Shown here: positions 1-5,313 of the stretch, in pieces | How the letters are laid out: each line of letters starts with the position of its first letter | Numbering within the stretch: position 1 is the stretch's first letter | From: Actinomycetes bacterium | GTDB lineage: Bacteria; Actinomycetota; Acidimicrobiia; Acidimicrobiales; Palsa-688 | Length of the DNA stretch: 8,138 nucleotides | Assembly: GCA_021816565.1 (NCBI GenBank) | Contig: JAKAXN010000196.1 | Location: forward strand, 1-8,138 | Direction: 5' to 3' | Notes under the pieces: model-generated | Told to the model about the DNA's origin: nothing | The model's database searches: none | What the model saw: only the letters and a program-made list of their open reading frames with translations | Made by a program: the position numbers and the translations under genes

Positions 1-207
1 CACGGTGGTGGTCGTGGTGGGCGGAACCGTGGTGGTGGAGGTGCTGGCCGTCGTCGAGGTGGCGGCCGCCCCGCTCACCCGGCGCCGGGATGTCCCCGCT
101 GGGCGGGCGGACGCCGGGGCGGCGCCCCCGCGGCCGGCCATGACCGCAGCCGCCACCAGGCCCGTCGCCACCAGCCGCAGCGCGGCCGGCAGCCGGAGCG
201 CCCTCAC
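1..207 (-). CDS. Secreted Thr/Ser-rich protein, N-terminal part (runs off left edge)
   Basis: The product is unknown; only the first 69 codons are in the window. The reading starts with GTG at 207-205, which overlaps the TGA stop of the upstream aldo/keto reductase as GTGA, a layout typical of translational coupling in an operon. Residues 1-34 look like a Sec signal peptide: basic MRALRLPAALR, a hydrophobic core around LVATGLVAAAVMA, then a small-residue stretch ending PASA where signal peptidase I could cut. No lipobox cysteine is present. After an Arg-rich bit (SRRRVSG), residues 50-69 are almost all Thr/Ser/Pro/Val, for example TTTVPPTTTTTV. Such tracts usually act as flexible, possibly O-mannosylated linkers between the signal peptide and an extracellular domain. 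The functional domain lies outside the window, so no role can be given. Confidence 0.72.
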   Translation of the reverse strand, partial: MRALRLPAALRLVATGLVAAAVMAGRGGAAPASARPAGTSRRRVSGAAATSTTASTSTTTVPPTTTTTV

Positions 208-1232
208 CCGGCCCGGCGCCGGAGGGCGGCGGAGGTGAGCGACGGCGGCTCGTAGCCGGCGTCGGCCCGGGCGAAGTTGGTCCCGGGCTTGACGATCTCG
301 TCGATGCGGTCGAGTACCGCCGGCTCGAGACGCACATCGGGCGCCCCGAGCTGGCTCTCGAGGTGATCGGCGGTACGGGGGCCGATGATGGCCGACGTCA
401 CCGCCGGGTGACGCAGCACGAACGCCAGGGCCATGTGTATGAGGGTCATGCCGGCCTCCTCGGCCAGCCGGCCCAGGGCATCGGCCGCTTCGAGCTTGGC
501 CTGGTTGGCCGGGTCGGACAGGTCGTAGCGGCCGGGGACCCGCTGGGCCCGCCGGCTGGTCAGACCGTCGGCTCCCTTGCGCCACTTCCCGGACAGCCAC
601 CCGCCGGCCAGCGGGCTCCAGGGGATCACGCCCATGCCGTACTTCTGGCACACGGGCAGGACCTCGGCCTCCACCCCCCGGACCAGCATCGAGTACGGCG
701 GCTGCTCGCAGACGAAGCGCTCCCGCTGGCGCCGCTCGGCGACCCACTGGGCCTCGACGATCTGCGAAGGCGGGAAGGTGGACGAGCCGAGGTAGCGGAC
801 CTTGCCCTGGCGGACCAGGTCGGTGAGGGCCCCGAGGGTCTCGTCCATGTCGATGTGCGGATCGGGTCGGTGTATCTGGTAGAGGTCGATGTGGTCGGTC
901 CGGAGCCGGCGCAGGCTGTTCTCGCACTCCTCGATGATCCAGCGCCGGGAGTTGCCGGCCATGTTGGGGTCGTCGCCCATCTGGCCGTGGACCTTGGTGG
1001 CCAGCACCACCCGGTCCCGGCGACCGTGCAGGGCCTTGGCGACGATCTCCTCGGACTCCCCGGCGGAGTAGACGTCGGCGGTGTCGATGAAGTTGACCCC
1101 GGCGTCGAGCGCGGAGTGGATGATCCGGACGGAGTCGTCGTGGTCGGGGTTTCCCCAGGCTCCGAACATCATGGCGCCGAGGCACAGCTCGCTGACCTTC
1201 ACACCGGTGGTCCCCAGATGGCGGTATCTCAC
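204..1232 (-). CDS. Aldo/keto reductase (NADP-dependent oxidoreductase)
   Basis: This is a cytosolic (alpha/beta)8-barrel enzyme predicted to reduce aldehydes or ketones with NAD(P)H; the substrate cannot be told. At 342 residues it is close to the usual family length. The full catalytic tetrad is visible: D50 and Y55 in DTADVY, K80 in ATKVHG and H121 in QIHRPD. Other family marks are GKVRYLGSS (143-151), the IPWSPLAGG strand/loop, and the C-terminal cofactor-binding IIGPRT (282-287) with HLESQLGA (290-297). The style resembles the YajO/Tas/IolS-like general AKR group rather than the short 2,5-diketogluconate reductases. The GTG start at 1232-1230 is chosen because a TAGCTT hexamer lies exactly 6 nt upstream and because MRYRHLGTTGVKVSELCLG is the canonical family N-terminus. 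The gene is divergent from the Rv2466c-like gene (52 bp apart) and its stop overlaps the start of the secreted protein gene. Confidence 0.93.
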   Translation of the reverse strand: MRYRHLGTTGVKVSELCLGAMMFGAWGNPDHDDSVRIIHSALDAGVNFIDTADVYSAGESEEIVAKALHGRRDRVVLATKVHGQMGDDPNMAGNSRRWIIEECENSLRRLRTDHIDLYQIHRPDPHIDMDETLGALTDLVRQGKVRYLGSSTFPPSQIVEAQWVAERRQRERFVCEQPPYSMLVRGVEAEVLPVCQKYGMGVIPWSPLAGGWLSGKWRKGADGLTSRRAQRVPGRYDLSDPANQAKLEAADALGRLAEEAGMTLIHMALAFVLRHPAVTSAIIGPRTADHLESQLGAPDVRLEPAVLDRIDEIVKPGTNFARADAGYEPPSLTSAALRRRAG

Positions 1233-1238
1233 GAGGTG

Positions 1239-1244
1239 AAGCTA
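1239..1244 (-). promoter_or_regulatory. -10 element (TAGCTT) of the aldo/keto reductase gene, leaderless type
   Basis: Read on the minus strand, TAGCTT is followed by six bases (CACCTC) and then the GTG start. This places the expected transcription start at or next to the first base of the codon. No Shine-Dalgarno sequence is seen, and no clear TTGACA-like -35 is visible. Confidence 0.6.
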
Positions 1245-1272
1245 CCCGGATCGGAACCGGCTGCAGCACCGG

Positions 1273-1278
1273 TACATT
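1273..1278 (+). promoter_or_regulatory. -10 element (TACATT) of the Rv2466c-like gene, leaderless type
   Basis: TACATT is followed by six bases (TCGGGG) and the ATG at 1285. The GGGG just before the ATG is too close to act as a normal ribosome binding site, so a leaderless start is the simplest reading. It lies back to back with the -10 of the aldo/keto reductase gene in a 52-bp divergent promoter region. Confidence 0.6.
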
Positions 1279-1284
1279 TCGGGG

Positions 1285-1893
1285 ATGAGCTCCGACAGCC
1301 AATTCGCCGATTTCTGGTTCGATCCCCTGTGCCCGTGGGCCTGGATGACCTCCCGCTGGATGCTGGAGGTGGAGAAGGTCCGTCCCGTGCGCACCAGGTG
1401 GCACGTGATGTCGCTGGCGGTGCTCAACGAAGGTCGGGACCTGCCCGAGGAGTACCGGGAGCTGATGACCAAGGCGTGGGGCCCGGTGCGGGTGTGCATC
1501 GCTGCGGCCGAGCAGCACGGCGACGAGGTGCTCCTGCCCCTGTACACGGCCATGGGGAACCGCATCCACCTGCAGAAGCGCCAGGACCCCGAGCTCATCG
1601 CCGAGGCCCTGGAGGAGGCCGGGCTGCCCGTGGATCTGGCCGCGGCGGCGGACAGCACCGACTTCGACGAGCAGCTGCGCAAGTCCCATCACGAGGGTAT
1701 GGACCCGGTCGGCTACGACGTGGGCACCCCGGTCATCCACGTCAACGGCGTGGCCTTCTTCGGCCCGGTCGTCACCCCGGCGCCCAAGGGTGAGGCGGCC
1801 GGGAAGCTGTGGGACGGGGTCAACCTGGTGGCCGCCACCGACGGGTTCTACGAGCTGAAGCGGTCCCGTACCAGGGGCCCGATCTTCGACTGA
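1285..1893 (+). CDS. Rv2466c-family DsbA-fold oxidoreductase (mycothiol-dependent nitroreductase family), CPWA active site
   Basis: From memory of the family, this 202-residue protein aligns over its whole length with Mycobacterium tuberculosis Rv2466c (about 207 aa). That protein is a thioredoxin-fold, mycothiol-linked oxidoreductase also known as mycoredoxin-2 or mycothiol-dependent nitroreductase. Diagnostic blocks are [10 protein letters not shown] (9-18), [38 protein letters not shown], the cis-Pro loop [18 protein letters not shown] and the C-terminus [13 protein letters not shown]. In Rv2466c the catalytic motif is CPWC; here it is C16-P-W-A19, so the nucleophilic cysteine is kept and the resolving cysteine is alanine. 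I recall similar CPWAW versions in Streptomyces homologues, so this is probably a subfamily trait rather than damage. It should act in the cytosol, as no signal peptide is seen. A monothiol route through mycothiol is an inference. The ATG start is backed by the -10 spacing. Confidence 0.9.
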   Translation: MSSDSQFADFWFDPLCPWAWMTSRWMLEVEKVRPVRTRWHVMSLAVLNEGRDLPEEYRELMTKAWGPVRVCIAAAEQHGDEVLLPLYTAMGNRIHLQKRQDPELIAEALEEAGLPVDLAAAADSTDFDEQLRKSHHEGMDPVGYDVGTPVIHVNGVAFFGPVVTPAPKGEAAGKLWDGVNLVAATDGFYELKRSRTRGPIFD

Positions 1894-1919
1894 GGACCGG
1901 TCAGCACAAACCTTACGAA

Positions 1920-1982
1920 CCGGGCCTTCCGGAATGGGCGGAGTCCGGCCCGGAATCACTCAAACCGGCTGCCACCGGGCCG
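1920..1982 (+). repeat. Three-arm inverted repeat between the Rv2466c-like gene and the small membrane gene
   Basis: CCGGGCC at 1920-1926 and CCGGGCC at 1975-1981 are both complementary to the single GGCCCGG at 1947-1953. The middle arm can pair with the left arm (7 bp, 20-nt loop) or with the right arm (8 bp when 1946 and 1982 are included, 21-nt loop), but not with both. CCGGAAT also occurs directly repeated at 1929-1935 and 1950-1956. The stretch lies 26-89 nt after the Rv2466c-like stop. It could be a terminator without a U-tract, a leader structure, or chance in GC-rich DNA. The rest of the 135-nt gap (1894-2028) shows no other clear signal. Confidence 0.3.
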
Positions 1983-2028
1983 AAAGAAGAGAGACCCTTC
2001 CACCGTCCAGGCAGCATCGGTAATCACA

Positions 2029-2208
2029 GTGGCCATTCCCCCTCCCCCGACCGACATCCCCCCGAACCTCTCGGCCCCGGCGTCGTCGCGCAAGGCCGCG
2101 GCCCGGGACCAGGGCCTCCTCGACGCGGCGCTGGCGGCGACCAGCCAGCTGGCCGTGCTGTGGGCCTTCGGGCTGGCCCTCCTTCTCATCCTGGCCCACC
2201 GGGCCTGA
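2029..2208 (+). CDS. Small single-span membrane protein (59 aa), unknown function
   Basis: I do not recognise this protein. It reads from GTG at 2029 to TGA at 2206-2208. Residues 1-20 are Pro/Ser-rich (MAIPPPPTDIPPNLSAPASS), residues 21-32 are charged (RKAAARDQGLLD), and residues about 33-57 form one hydrophobic helix (LAVLWAFGLALLLILA), with HRA at the very C-terminus. This is a C-terminally anchored topology with a soluble N-terminal tail. Coding is supported by third-position G/C in 56 of 59 codons and by the clean hydrophobic segment. It lies between the Rv2466c-like gene and kynA on the same strand. The start is the weak point: unlike its neighbours it has no TANNNT hexamer 6 nt upstream (TAATCA lies only 2 nt before the GTG) and no good Shine-Dalgarno sequence. 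No upstream in-frame ATG or GTG was seen in the nearby sequence. Confidence 0.62.
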   Translation: MAIPPPPTDIPPNLSAPASSRKAAARDQGLLDAALAATSQLAVLWAFGLALLLILAHRA

Positions 2209-2221
2209 CCGGAGCCCGGGC

Positions 2222-2255
2222 CGACCGGCAGACCCGCCGGCCGGTCCGCCGGTCG
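2222..2255 (+). promoter_or_regulatory. 34-bp imperfect palindrome abutting the kynA -10: candidate operator or terminator
   Basis: Base by base, the two halves of 2222-2255 pair at 15 of 17 positions; the mismatches are 2230/2247 and 2235/2242. The outer arms are CGACCGGC and GCCGGTCG, and the inner arms are GACC and GGTC. It starts 14 nt after the stop of the small membrane gene and ends 1 nt before the kynA -10 hexamer, so it covers the place of the -35 box. It could bind a dimeric repressor of kynA, or fold as a hairpin terminator for upstream transcripts, although no U-tract follows. Confidence 0.42.
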
Positions 2256-2256
2256 C

Positions 2257-2262
2257 TACGGT
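2257..2262 (+). promoter_or_regulatory. -10 element (TACGGT) of kynA, leaderless type
   Basis: TACGGT is followed by six bases (GAGGGC) and the GTG start at 2269. The same hexamer with the same spacing precedes the FAH-family gene at 7496. GAGGG is too close to the start codon to serve as a normal Shine-Dalgarno sequence. Confidence 0.6.
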
Positions 2263-2268
2263 GAGGGC

Positions 2269-3048
2269 GTGGAGGCCGTCACCTACTCCAGCTACCTGGC
2301 CCTGGACGAGGTCCTGTCGGCCCAGAGGCCGCGCAGCGACGAACCCGACGAGCTGCTCTTCATCGTCATCCACCAGGTGTACGAGCTGTGGTTCAAGCAG
2401 GTGCTCCACGAGCTGGCTCGCCTCGGCGAGCACCTGGCGGCCGGCGACGCCACCCGCGGCCTCGACACCCTGCGGCGCATCCTCACCATCTTGAAGGTGG
2501 CGGTGGCGCAGGTCGACGTGCTGGAGACCATGACGCCCCGCCAGTTCACCGGCTTCCGGGACCGGCTGGAGGCAGCCAGCGGGTTCCAGTCGGCCCAGTT
2601 CCGCCAGATCGAGGCGGTGCTGGGGCGGCGGGCGGCGTCCATGCTGGCCCCCTACCCGGCCGGCACGGCCGAGCGGGCGGACATCGAGGCGCGCATGGCC
2701 GAACCGCCGGTGTTCGACCGCTACTGCCGCTTCCTGGCCGGCCGGGGATACCCCGTGCCGGGCGGCCTGCTCGAGCGGGACCTGACCGCCGCCTACCAGG
2801 GGTCGGCCGCCGTCCAGGACGTCCTGGTCTCGGTCTACGCCGACGACGGGCCGGAGGCCCAGCTGGCCGAGCGGCTCGTCGACCTCGACGAGGGCCTGCA
2901 GGAGTGGCGGTACCGTCACGTGAAGATGGTGCAGCGGACCATCGGGGACAAGACCGGCACCGGAGGGTCCTCGGGGGCGGGCTACCTGCAGGGGACGCTC
3001 TTCACCCCGGTGTTCCCGGATCTGTGGGCAGTGCGCCGCCGGCTCTAG
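2269..3048 (+). CDS. kynA: Tryptophan 2,3-dioxygenase
   Basis: This is a cytosolic heme enzyme that opens the indole ring of L-tryptophan with O2 to give N-formylkynurenine, the first step of the kynurenine pathway. At 259 residues it is near the compact bacterial length. All key residues known from the Xanthomonas campestris enzyme can be placed: F31 and H35 in FIVIHQVYELWFKQ (F51/H55), F93 and R97 in FTGFRD (Y113/R117; R97 would bind the substrate carboxylate), heme ligand H217 in RYRHVKMVQRTIGDKTG (H240), and T231 in TGTGGSSG (T254). ASGFQSAQFRQIE is also typical. The GTG start is fixed by the -10 spacing and yields a normal N-terminus (MEAVTYSSYLALDEVL). No other kynurenine-pathway gene is in the window, so whether it serves catabolism or NAD synthesis cannot be told. 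It ends 6 bp from the stop of a convergent gene. Confidence 0.96.
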   Translation: MEAVTYSSYLALDEVLSAQRPRSDEPDELLFIVIHQVYELWFKQVLHELARLGEHLAAGDATRGLDTLRRILTILKVAVAQVDVLETMTPRQFTGFRDRLEAASGFQSAQFRQIEAVLGRRAASMLAPYPAGTAERADIEARMAEPPVFDRYCRFLAGRGYPVPGGLLERDLTAAYQGSAAVQDVLVSVYADDGPEAQLAERLVDLDEGLQEWRYRHVKMVQRTIGDKTGTGGSSGAGYLQGTLFTPVFPDLWAVRRRL

Positions 3049-3054
3049 CTCCGC

Positions 3055-3717
3055 TCAGACCGCAGTGGCGGTCGCGGCGGCGGGCGGGAACACCTCGGCG
3101 ACGAGCGGCCGGCCGGTGATGGCGTCGACGTAGAACACCGTGGACTCGAAGTAGCACGGGGCGGCGGAGCGGCTCGAGGGAGGCTCCGGCTGGTGGCGGC
3201 CGTAGATGGCCCACACCAGCGTGTGGGTGTACACCGGCCGGGCCGGCCGGTCCGGTACGACCAGCGCCGGGGTGGCGGCGTAGAGGTCGCCGAGGAGCAC
3301 CTGCGCGAAGCCGGCCGTGGTCGGCGTCGCCTTCCGCTCCCGCTCCATGACCGACCACGCCCGCGACGCGCTCACCGCGGGGGCGGCGTCGGGCGGGGTC
3401 AGCCGCTCGACGTCGGGACCAGGACGGATGGTCACCGGGGACGTCACCACCTGCGGTGCGGGCATCGTCAACAGGGCCGGCTTGGCCAGATCGGCGGCGG
3501 TGCAGCCCTCGACCGCCGGCCCGGGTGCCGGCCCGGGCGGCCCGGCGATGATCTCCGTCGACAGGCCGCCCGAGCCGGACACCACCGAGAAGATGGCGGC
3601 CACCCCGGCGGCCAGGCTGATGACGGTCAGGCCCAGGGCCCGCCGGGCGGCCCGGCGGTGGGCCGTCTCGTACAGGGCGTCGGGCGGCGCGGCGGACCGG
3701 TGGCCGCCCCCGGTCAT
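3055..3717 (-). CDS. Single-pass membrane-anchored protein of unknown function, coupled to a TetR gene
   Basis: I do not recognise a family for this 220-residue protein. A short, Arg-rich cytoplasmic N-terminus (residues 1-27, HRRAARRA) is followed by one hydrophobic segment at about 28-48 (LGLTVISLAAGVAAIFSVVSG). A Pro/Gly/Ala-rich stretch and an extracytoplasmic domain follow. Two cysteines, C72 and C188, could form a disulfide there. The most structured part is near the end: YTHTLVWAIYG, CYFESTVFYVDAITGRPL and VAEVFPP. The strand-turn VDAITGRPL resembles the end of PepSY-like modules, but that is only a weak likeness. The ATG at 3717-3715 overlaps the TGA stop of the TetR gene (ATGA), so the two are probably cotranscribed and translationally coupled. 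Its stop is 6 bp from the kynA stop. The regulator may control it, or it may be a partner in signalling; neither can be shown here. Confidence 0.8.
   Translation of the reverse strand: MTGGGHRSAAPPDALYETAHRRAARRALGLTVISLAAGVAAIFSVVSGSGGLSTEIIAGPPGPAPGPAVEGCTAADLAKPALLTMPAPQVVTSPVTIRPGPDVERLTPPDAAPAVSASRAWSVMERERKATPTTAGFAQVLLGDLYAATPALVVPDRPARPVYTHTLVWAIYGRHQPEPPSSRSAAPCYFESTVFYVDAITGRPLVAEVFPPAAATATAV
3058..3073. terminator. Perfect 6-bp hairpin at the kynA / membrane-protein convergence
   Basis: GACCGC (3058-3063) and GCGGTC (3068-3073) form a perfect stem with a 4-nt loop, 10 nt after the kynA stop and just before the stop codon of the convergent gene. It is the only tight stem-loop I find at this junction. 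No U-tract follows on either strand, so it may act weakly, need Rho, or be chance. Confidence 0.3.
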
Positions 3718-4298
3718 GACCCGAAGGCCCGGACGACGCGGTCGATCACCGCCGCCCAGTCCCCGTGGTCCACGGGCTGCAGTTCCATGGCCCCCACGAC
3801 CAGAGAACCCATGGTGATGATCAGCGACAGGCGGCTGAGGGCGGCGGCCGACACGTCGCCGGTGATGACCCCGGCGGCCTGGCCCTTCTCCACCAGGGCG
3901 ACGAAATTGTCCTCCCGGTCGGCCAGCAGATCGGCGATCAGCGCGGCCACCTGCCGGTCGTTGCGGGCCGCGATGATGGCCGAGACCAGGAGGGATGCCT
4001 CGGTGGGCTCGGGGTGGTCGAAGCTCGAGCCGAGCGACGTCACCGCCTCCAGGAGCTCGGCCGGGGGCCGGCCCAGGACCTGGTCCAGGTCCCTCTCCCC
4101 GTAGGCCCGCAGGGTGGCCACGAACAGCTCGGCCTTGGAGGCGAAGTGGGCGTAGATGGCCCCGCTGGTCAGGCCGGCGTCGGACGCTATCTCCGAGATG
4201 CTCGCCCCGTCGTAGCCGCGCCGGGAGAAGGCCCTCGCGGCGGCGCTCAGGAGCGCCGCTCTGGTGTCCTCGGCCGCCACACCGGCTTTACGGCCCAT
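3714..4298 (-). CDS. TetR-family transcriptional regulator
   Basis: This is a 194-residue helical DNA-binding repressor candidate. Residues 11-59 hold the standard TetR N-terminal domain: TRAALLSAAARAFSRRGYDG, then the helix-turn-helix SISEIASDAGLTSGAIYAHF (33-52), followed by ASKAELF. The remainder is an all-helical ligand and dimer domain, whose divergent sequence does not reveal the ligand. The ATG at 4298-4296 is chosen because TAGCAT lies 6 nt upstream and because MGRKAG gives the usual short basic N-terminus. Downstream it overlaps the membrane protein gene by ATGA. Upstream, 40 bp separates it from the epoxide hydrolase stop on the same strand, so it could be read both from its own promoter and from the SDR-hydrolase transcript. 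Likely targets are its own operon and perhaps the SDR-hydrolase pair; this is inference. Autoregulation is suggested by the palindrome at 4311-4336. Confidence 0.93.
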   Translation of the reverse strand: MGRKAGVAAEDTRAALLSAAARAFSRRGYDGASISEIASDAGLTSGAIYAHFASKAELFVATLRAYGERDLDQVLGRPPAELLEAVTSLGSSFDHPEPTEASLLVSAIIAARNDRQVAALIADLLADREDNFVALVEKGQAAGVITGDVSAAALSRLSLIITMGSLVVGAMELQPVDHGDWAAVIDRVVRAFGS

Positions 4299-4304
4299 GG
4301 GACC

Positions 4305-4310
4305 ATGCTA
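4305..4310 (-). promoter_or_regulatory. -10 element (TAGCAT) of the TetR gene, leaderless type
   Basis: On the minus strand TAGCAT is followed by six bases (GGTCCC) and the ATG. It is flanked directly upstream by the 26-bp palindrome. A small inverted repeat, CATGG-GA-CCATG at 4296-4307, overlaps it and the start codon. Confidence 0.58.
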
Positions 4311-4336
4311 GGGGTAAAGGCCCGCCCCTTTTCCCC
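4311..4336 (-). promoter_or_regulatory. 26-bp imperfect palindrome upstream of the TetR -10: candidate TetR operator
   Basis: On the plus strand, GGGGTAAAGG (4311-4320) and CCTTTTCCCC (4327-4336) are inverted repeats matching at 9 of 10 positions around a 6-nt spacer. The site fills nearly all of the 40-nt gap between the hydrolase stop and the TetR start and touches the TetR -10 hexamer, a common place for an autoregulatory operator. As RNA it would be a hairpin 2 nt after the hydrolase stop, so a terminator role is the alternative, though no U-run follows. Confidence 0.45.
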
Positions 4337-4338
4337 CC

Positions 4339-5313
4339 TCAGCCCAGGTCGAGACCTTTGAGCCAGTCCACCAGTATGGCGCTCACCTCGTCGGCCCGCT
4401 CCTGCTGGACCCAGTGACCGCAACCGGGGAGCATGTGGCTGCCCCGCAGGCCGGGCAGGGTGTACCGGTGCCGCTCGATGGCCCTGGCCCCCCAGATGGC
4501 CGGACCGTCCTTCTCCCCGGCGATGAACAGGGACGGGACCTCTATGGGCCGGTTACGCCAGGGCTGCAGGTCCAGCCAGTCGCGGTCGACGTTGCGGTAC
4601 CGGTTGAGGCCGCCCCTGAAGCCGGTGCGCTCGAACTCGGCCACGTAGAAGCCCAGGTCCTCCTCGCCCATCCAGGCGGGCAGCTGATCGACCACCGGGA
4701 AGCGGTCGCGCATCATCTGGCCCCGCCGCACGGTGGCCATGGTCCCCCCGCCCGGGACCGGCGGGGCGTCGCCCGAGGCGGCCACGTAGAACCCCCGCAG
4801 CCACGACCGCACGTCCAGCTCGGCCTCGGCCTCGGCCCGGCCGGGCTCCTGGAAGTAGGAGATGTAGAACTCCTCCTGCCCGTCGGGGCCGGCCAGGCCG
4901 GCGAACACGTCGGTGGGCCGCCTCCCGCCGGGGGGGCTGTACGGCACCGACAGGAGGGCCACGGCGTGGAACACGTCGGGGCGCAGGAGCGCCGAGGTGG
5001 CGGCGATGGGCGAACCCCAGTCGTGGCCGACGATCACTGCGGCGACCGCGCCGAGCTCCTCGACCACGCCCAGGTTGTCGCTCACGTGGCGCAGCATCGA
5101 GTACTCATCCACGGCCAGCGGCGCCGACGACCGGCCGTAGCCGCGCACGTCGATGGCCACAGCCCGGAACCCGGCCCCGGCCACCGCCGGGATCTGGTGG
5201 CGCCACGAGTACCAGCTCTCGGGGAACCCGTGCACCATCAGCACCAGCGGGCCCTCGCCCTCCTCCACCAGGTGGATCCGGCAGCCTCGCGCGTCAATGA
5301 CCCGGTGCTGCAT
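4339..5313 (-). CDS. Alpha/beta-hydrolase, EphA-like epoxide hydrolase
   Basis: This cytosolic enzyme is predicted to convert epoxides to vicinal diols by way of an enzyme-ester intermediate. The 324-residue chain carries the oxyanion motif HGFP (28-31), nucleophile D98 in GHDWGSP, acid D269 in LFIAGEKDGP and base H300 in GCGHWVQQE. The cap has both ring-opening tyrosines expected for soluble epoxide hydrolases: Y150 in EFYISYFQEPG (Y383 of human sEH) and Y239 in LNRYRN (Y466). The motifs ERTGFRGGLNRYRN and VPSLFIAG, and the length, are close to mycobacterial EphA as I recall it. An Asp nucleophile together with both lid tyrosines favours epoxide hydrolase over haloalkane dehalogenase or esterase. 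The ATG at 5313-5311 shares one base with the SDR stop (TGATG), showing tight coupling. The pair may process an epoxide or lipid-like substrate in consecutive steps, but this is inference. Confidence 0.92.
   Translation of the reverse strand: MQHRVIDARGCRIHLVEEGEGPLVLMVHGFPESWYSWRHQIPAVAGAGFRAVAIDVRGYGRSSAPLAVDEYSMLRHVSDNLGVVEELGAVAAVIVGHDWGSPIAATSALLRPDVFHAVALLSVPYSPPGGRRPTDVFAGLAGPDGQEEFYISYFQEPGRAEAEAELDVRSWLRGFYVAASGDAPPVPGGGTMATVRRGQMMRDRFPVVDQLPAWMGEEDLGFYVAEFERTGFRGGLNRYRNVDRDWLDLQPWRNRPIEVPSLFIAGEKDGPAIWGARAIERHRYTLPGLRGSHMLPGCGHWVQQERADEVSAILVDWLKGLDLG

Noticed and set aside
1..45. GGTGGT-like low-complexity stretch that could be taken for a tandem DNA repeat
   Set aside because: It is the reverse complement of Thr/Ser/Pro/Val codons of the secreted protein. 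The period is irregular and explained by the protein.
363..1793. Plus-strand open frame of 476 codons across the aldo/keto reductase and Rv2466c-like genes
   Set aside because: It is antisense to one clear enzyme and out of frame with another. The translation is Gly/Arg/His/Pro-rich with no family motif, the usual shadow of GC-rich coding DNA.
1960..2919. Minus-strand open frame of 319 codons opposite kynA
   Set aside because: The tryptophan dioxygenase frame contains every catalytic residue, and the antisense frame has no recognisable domain.
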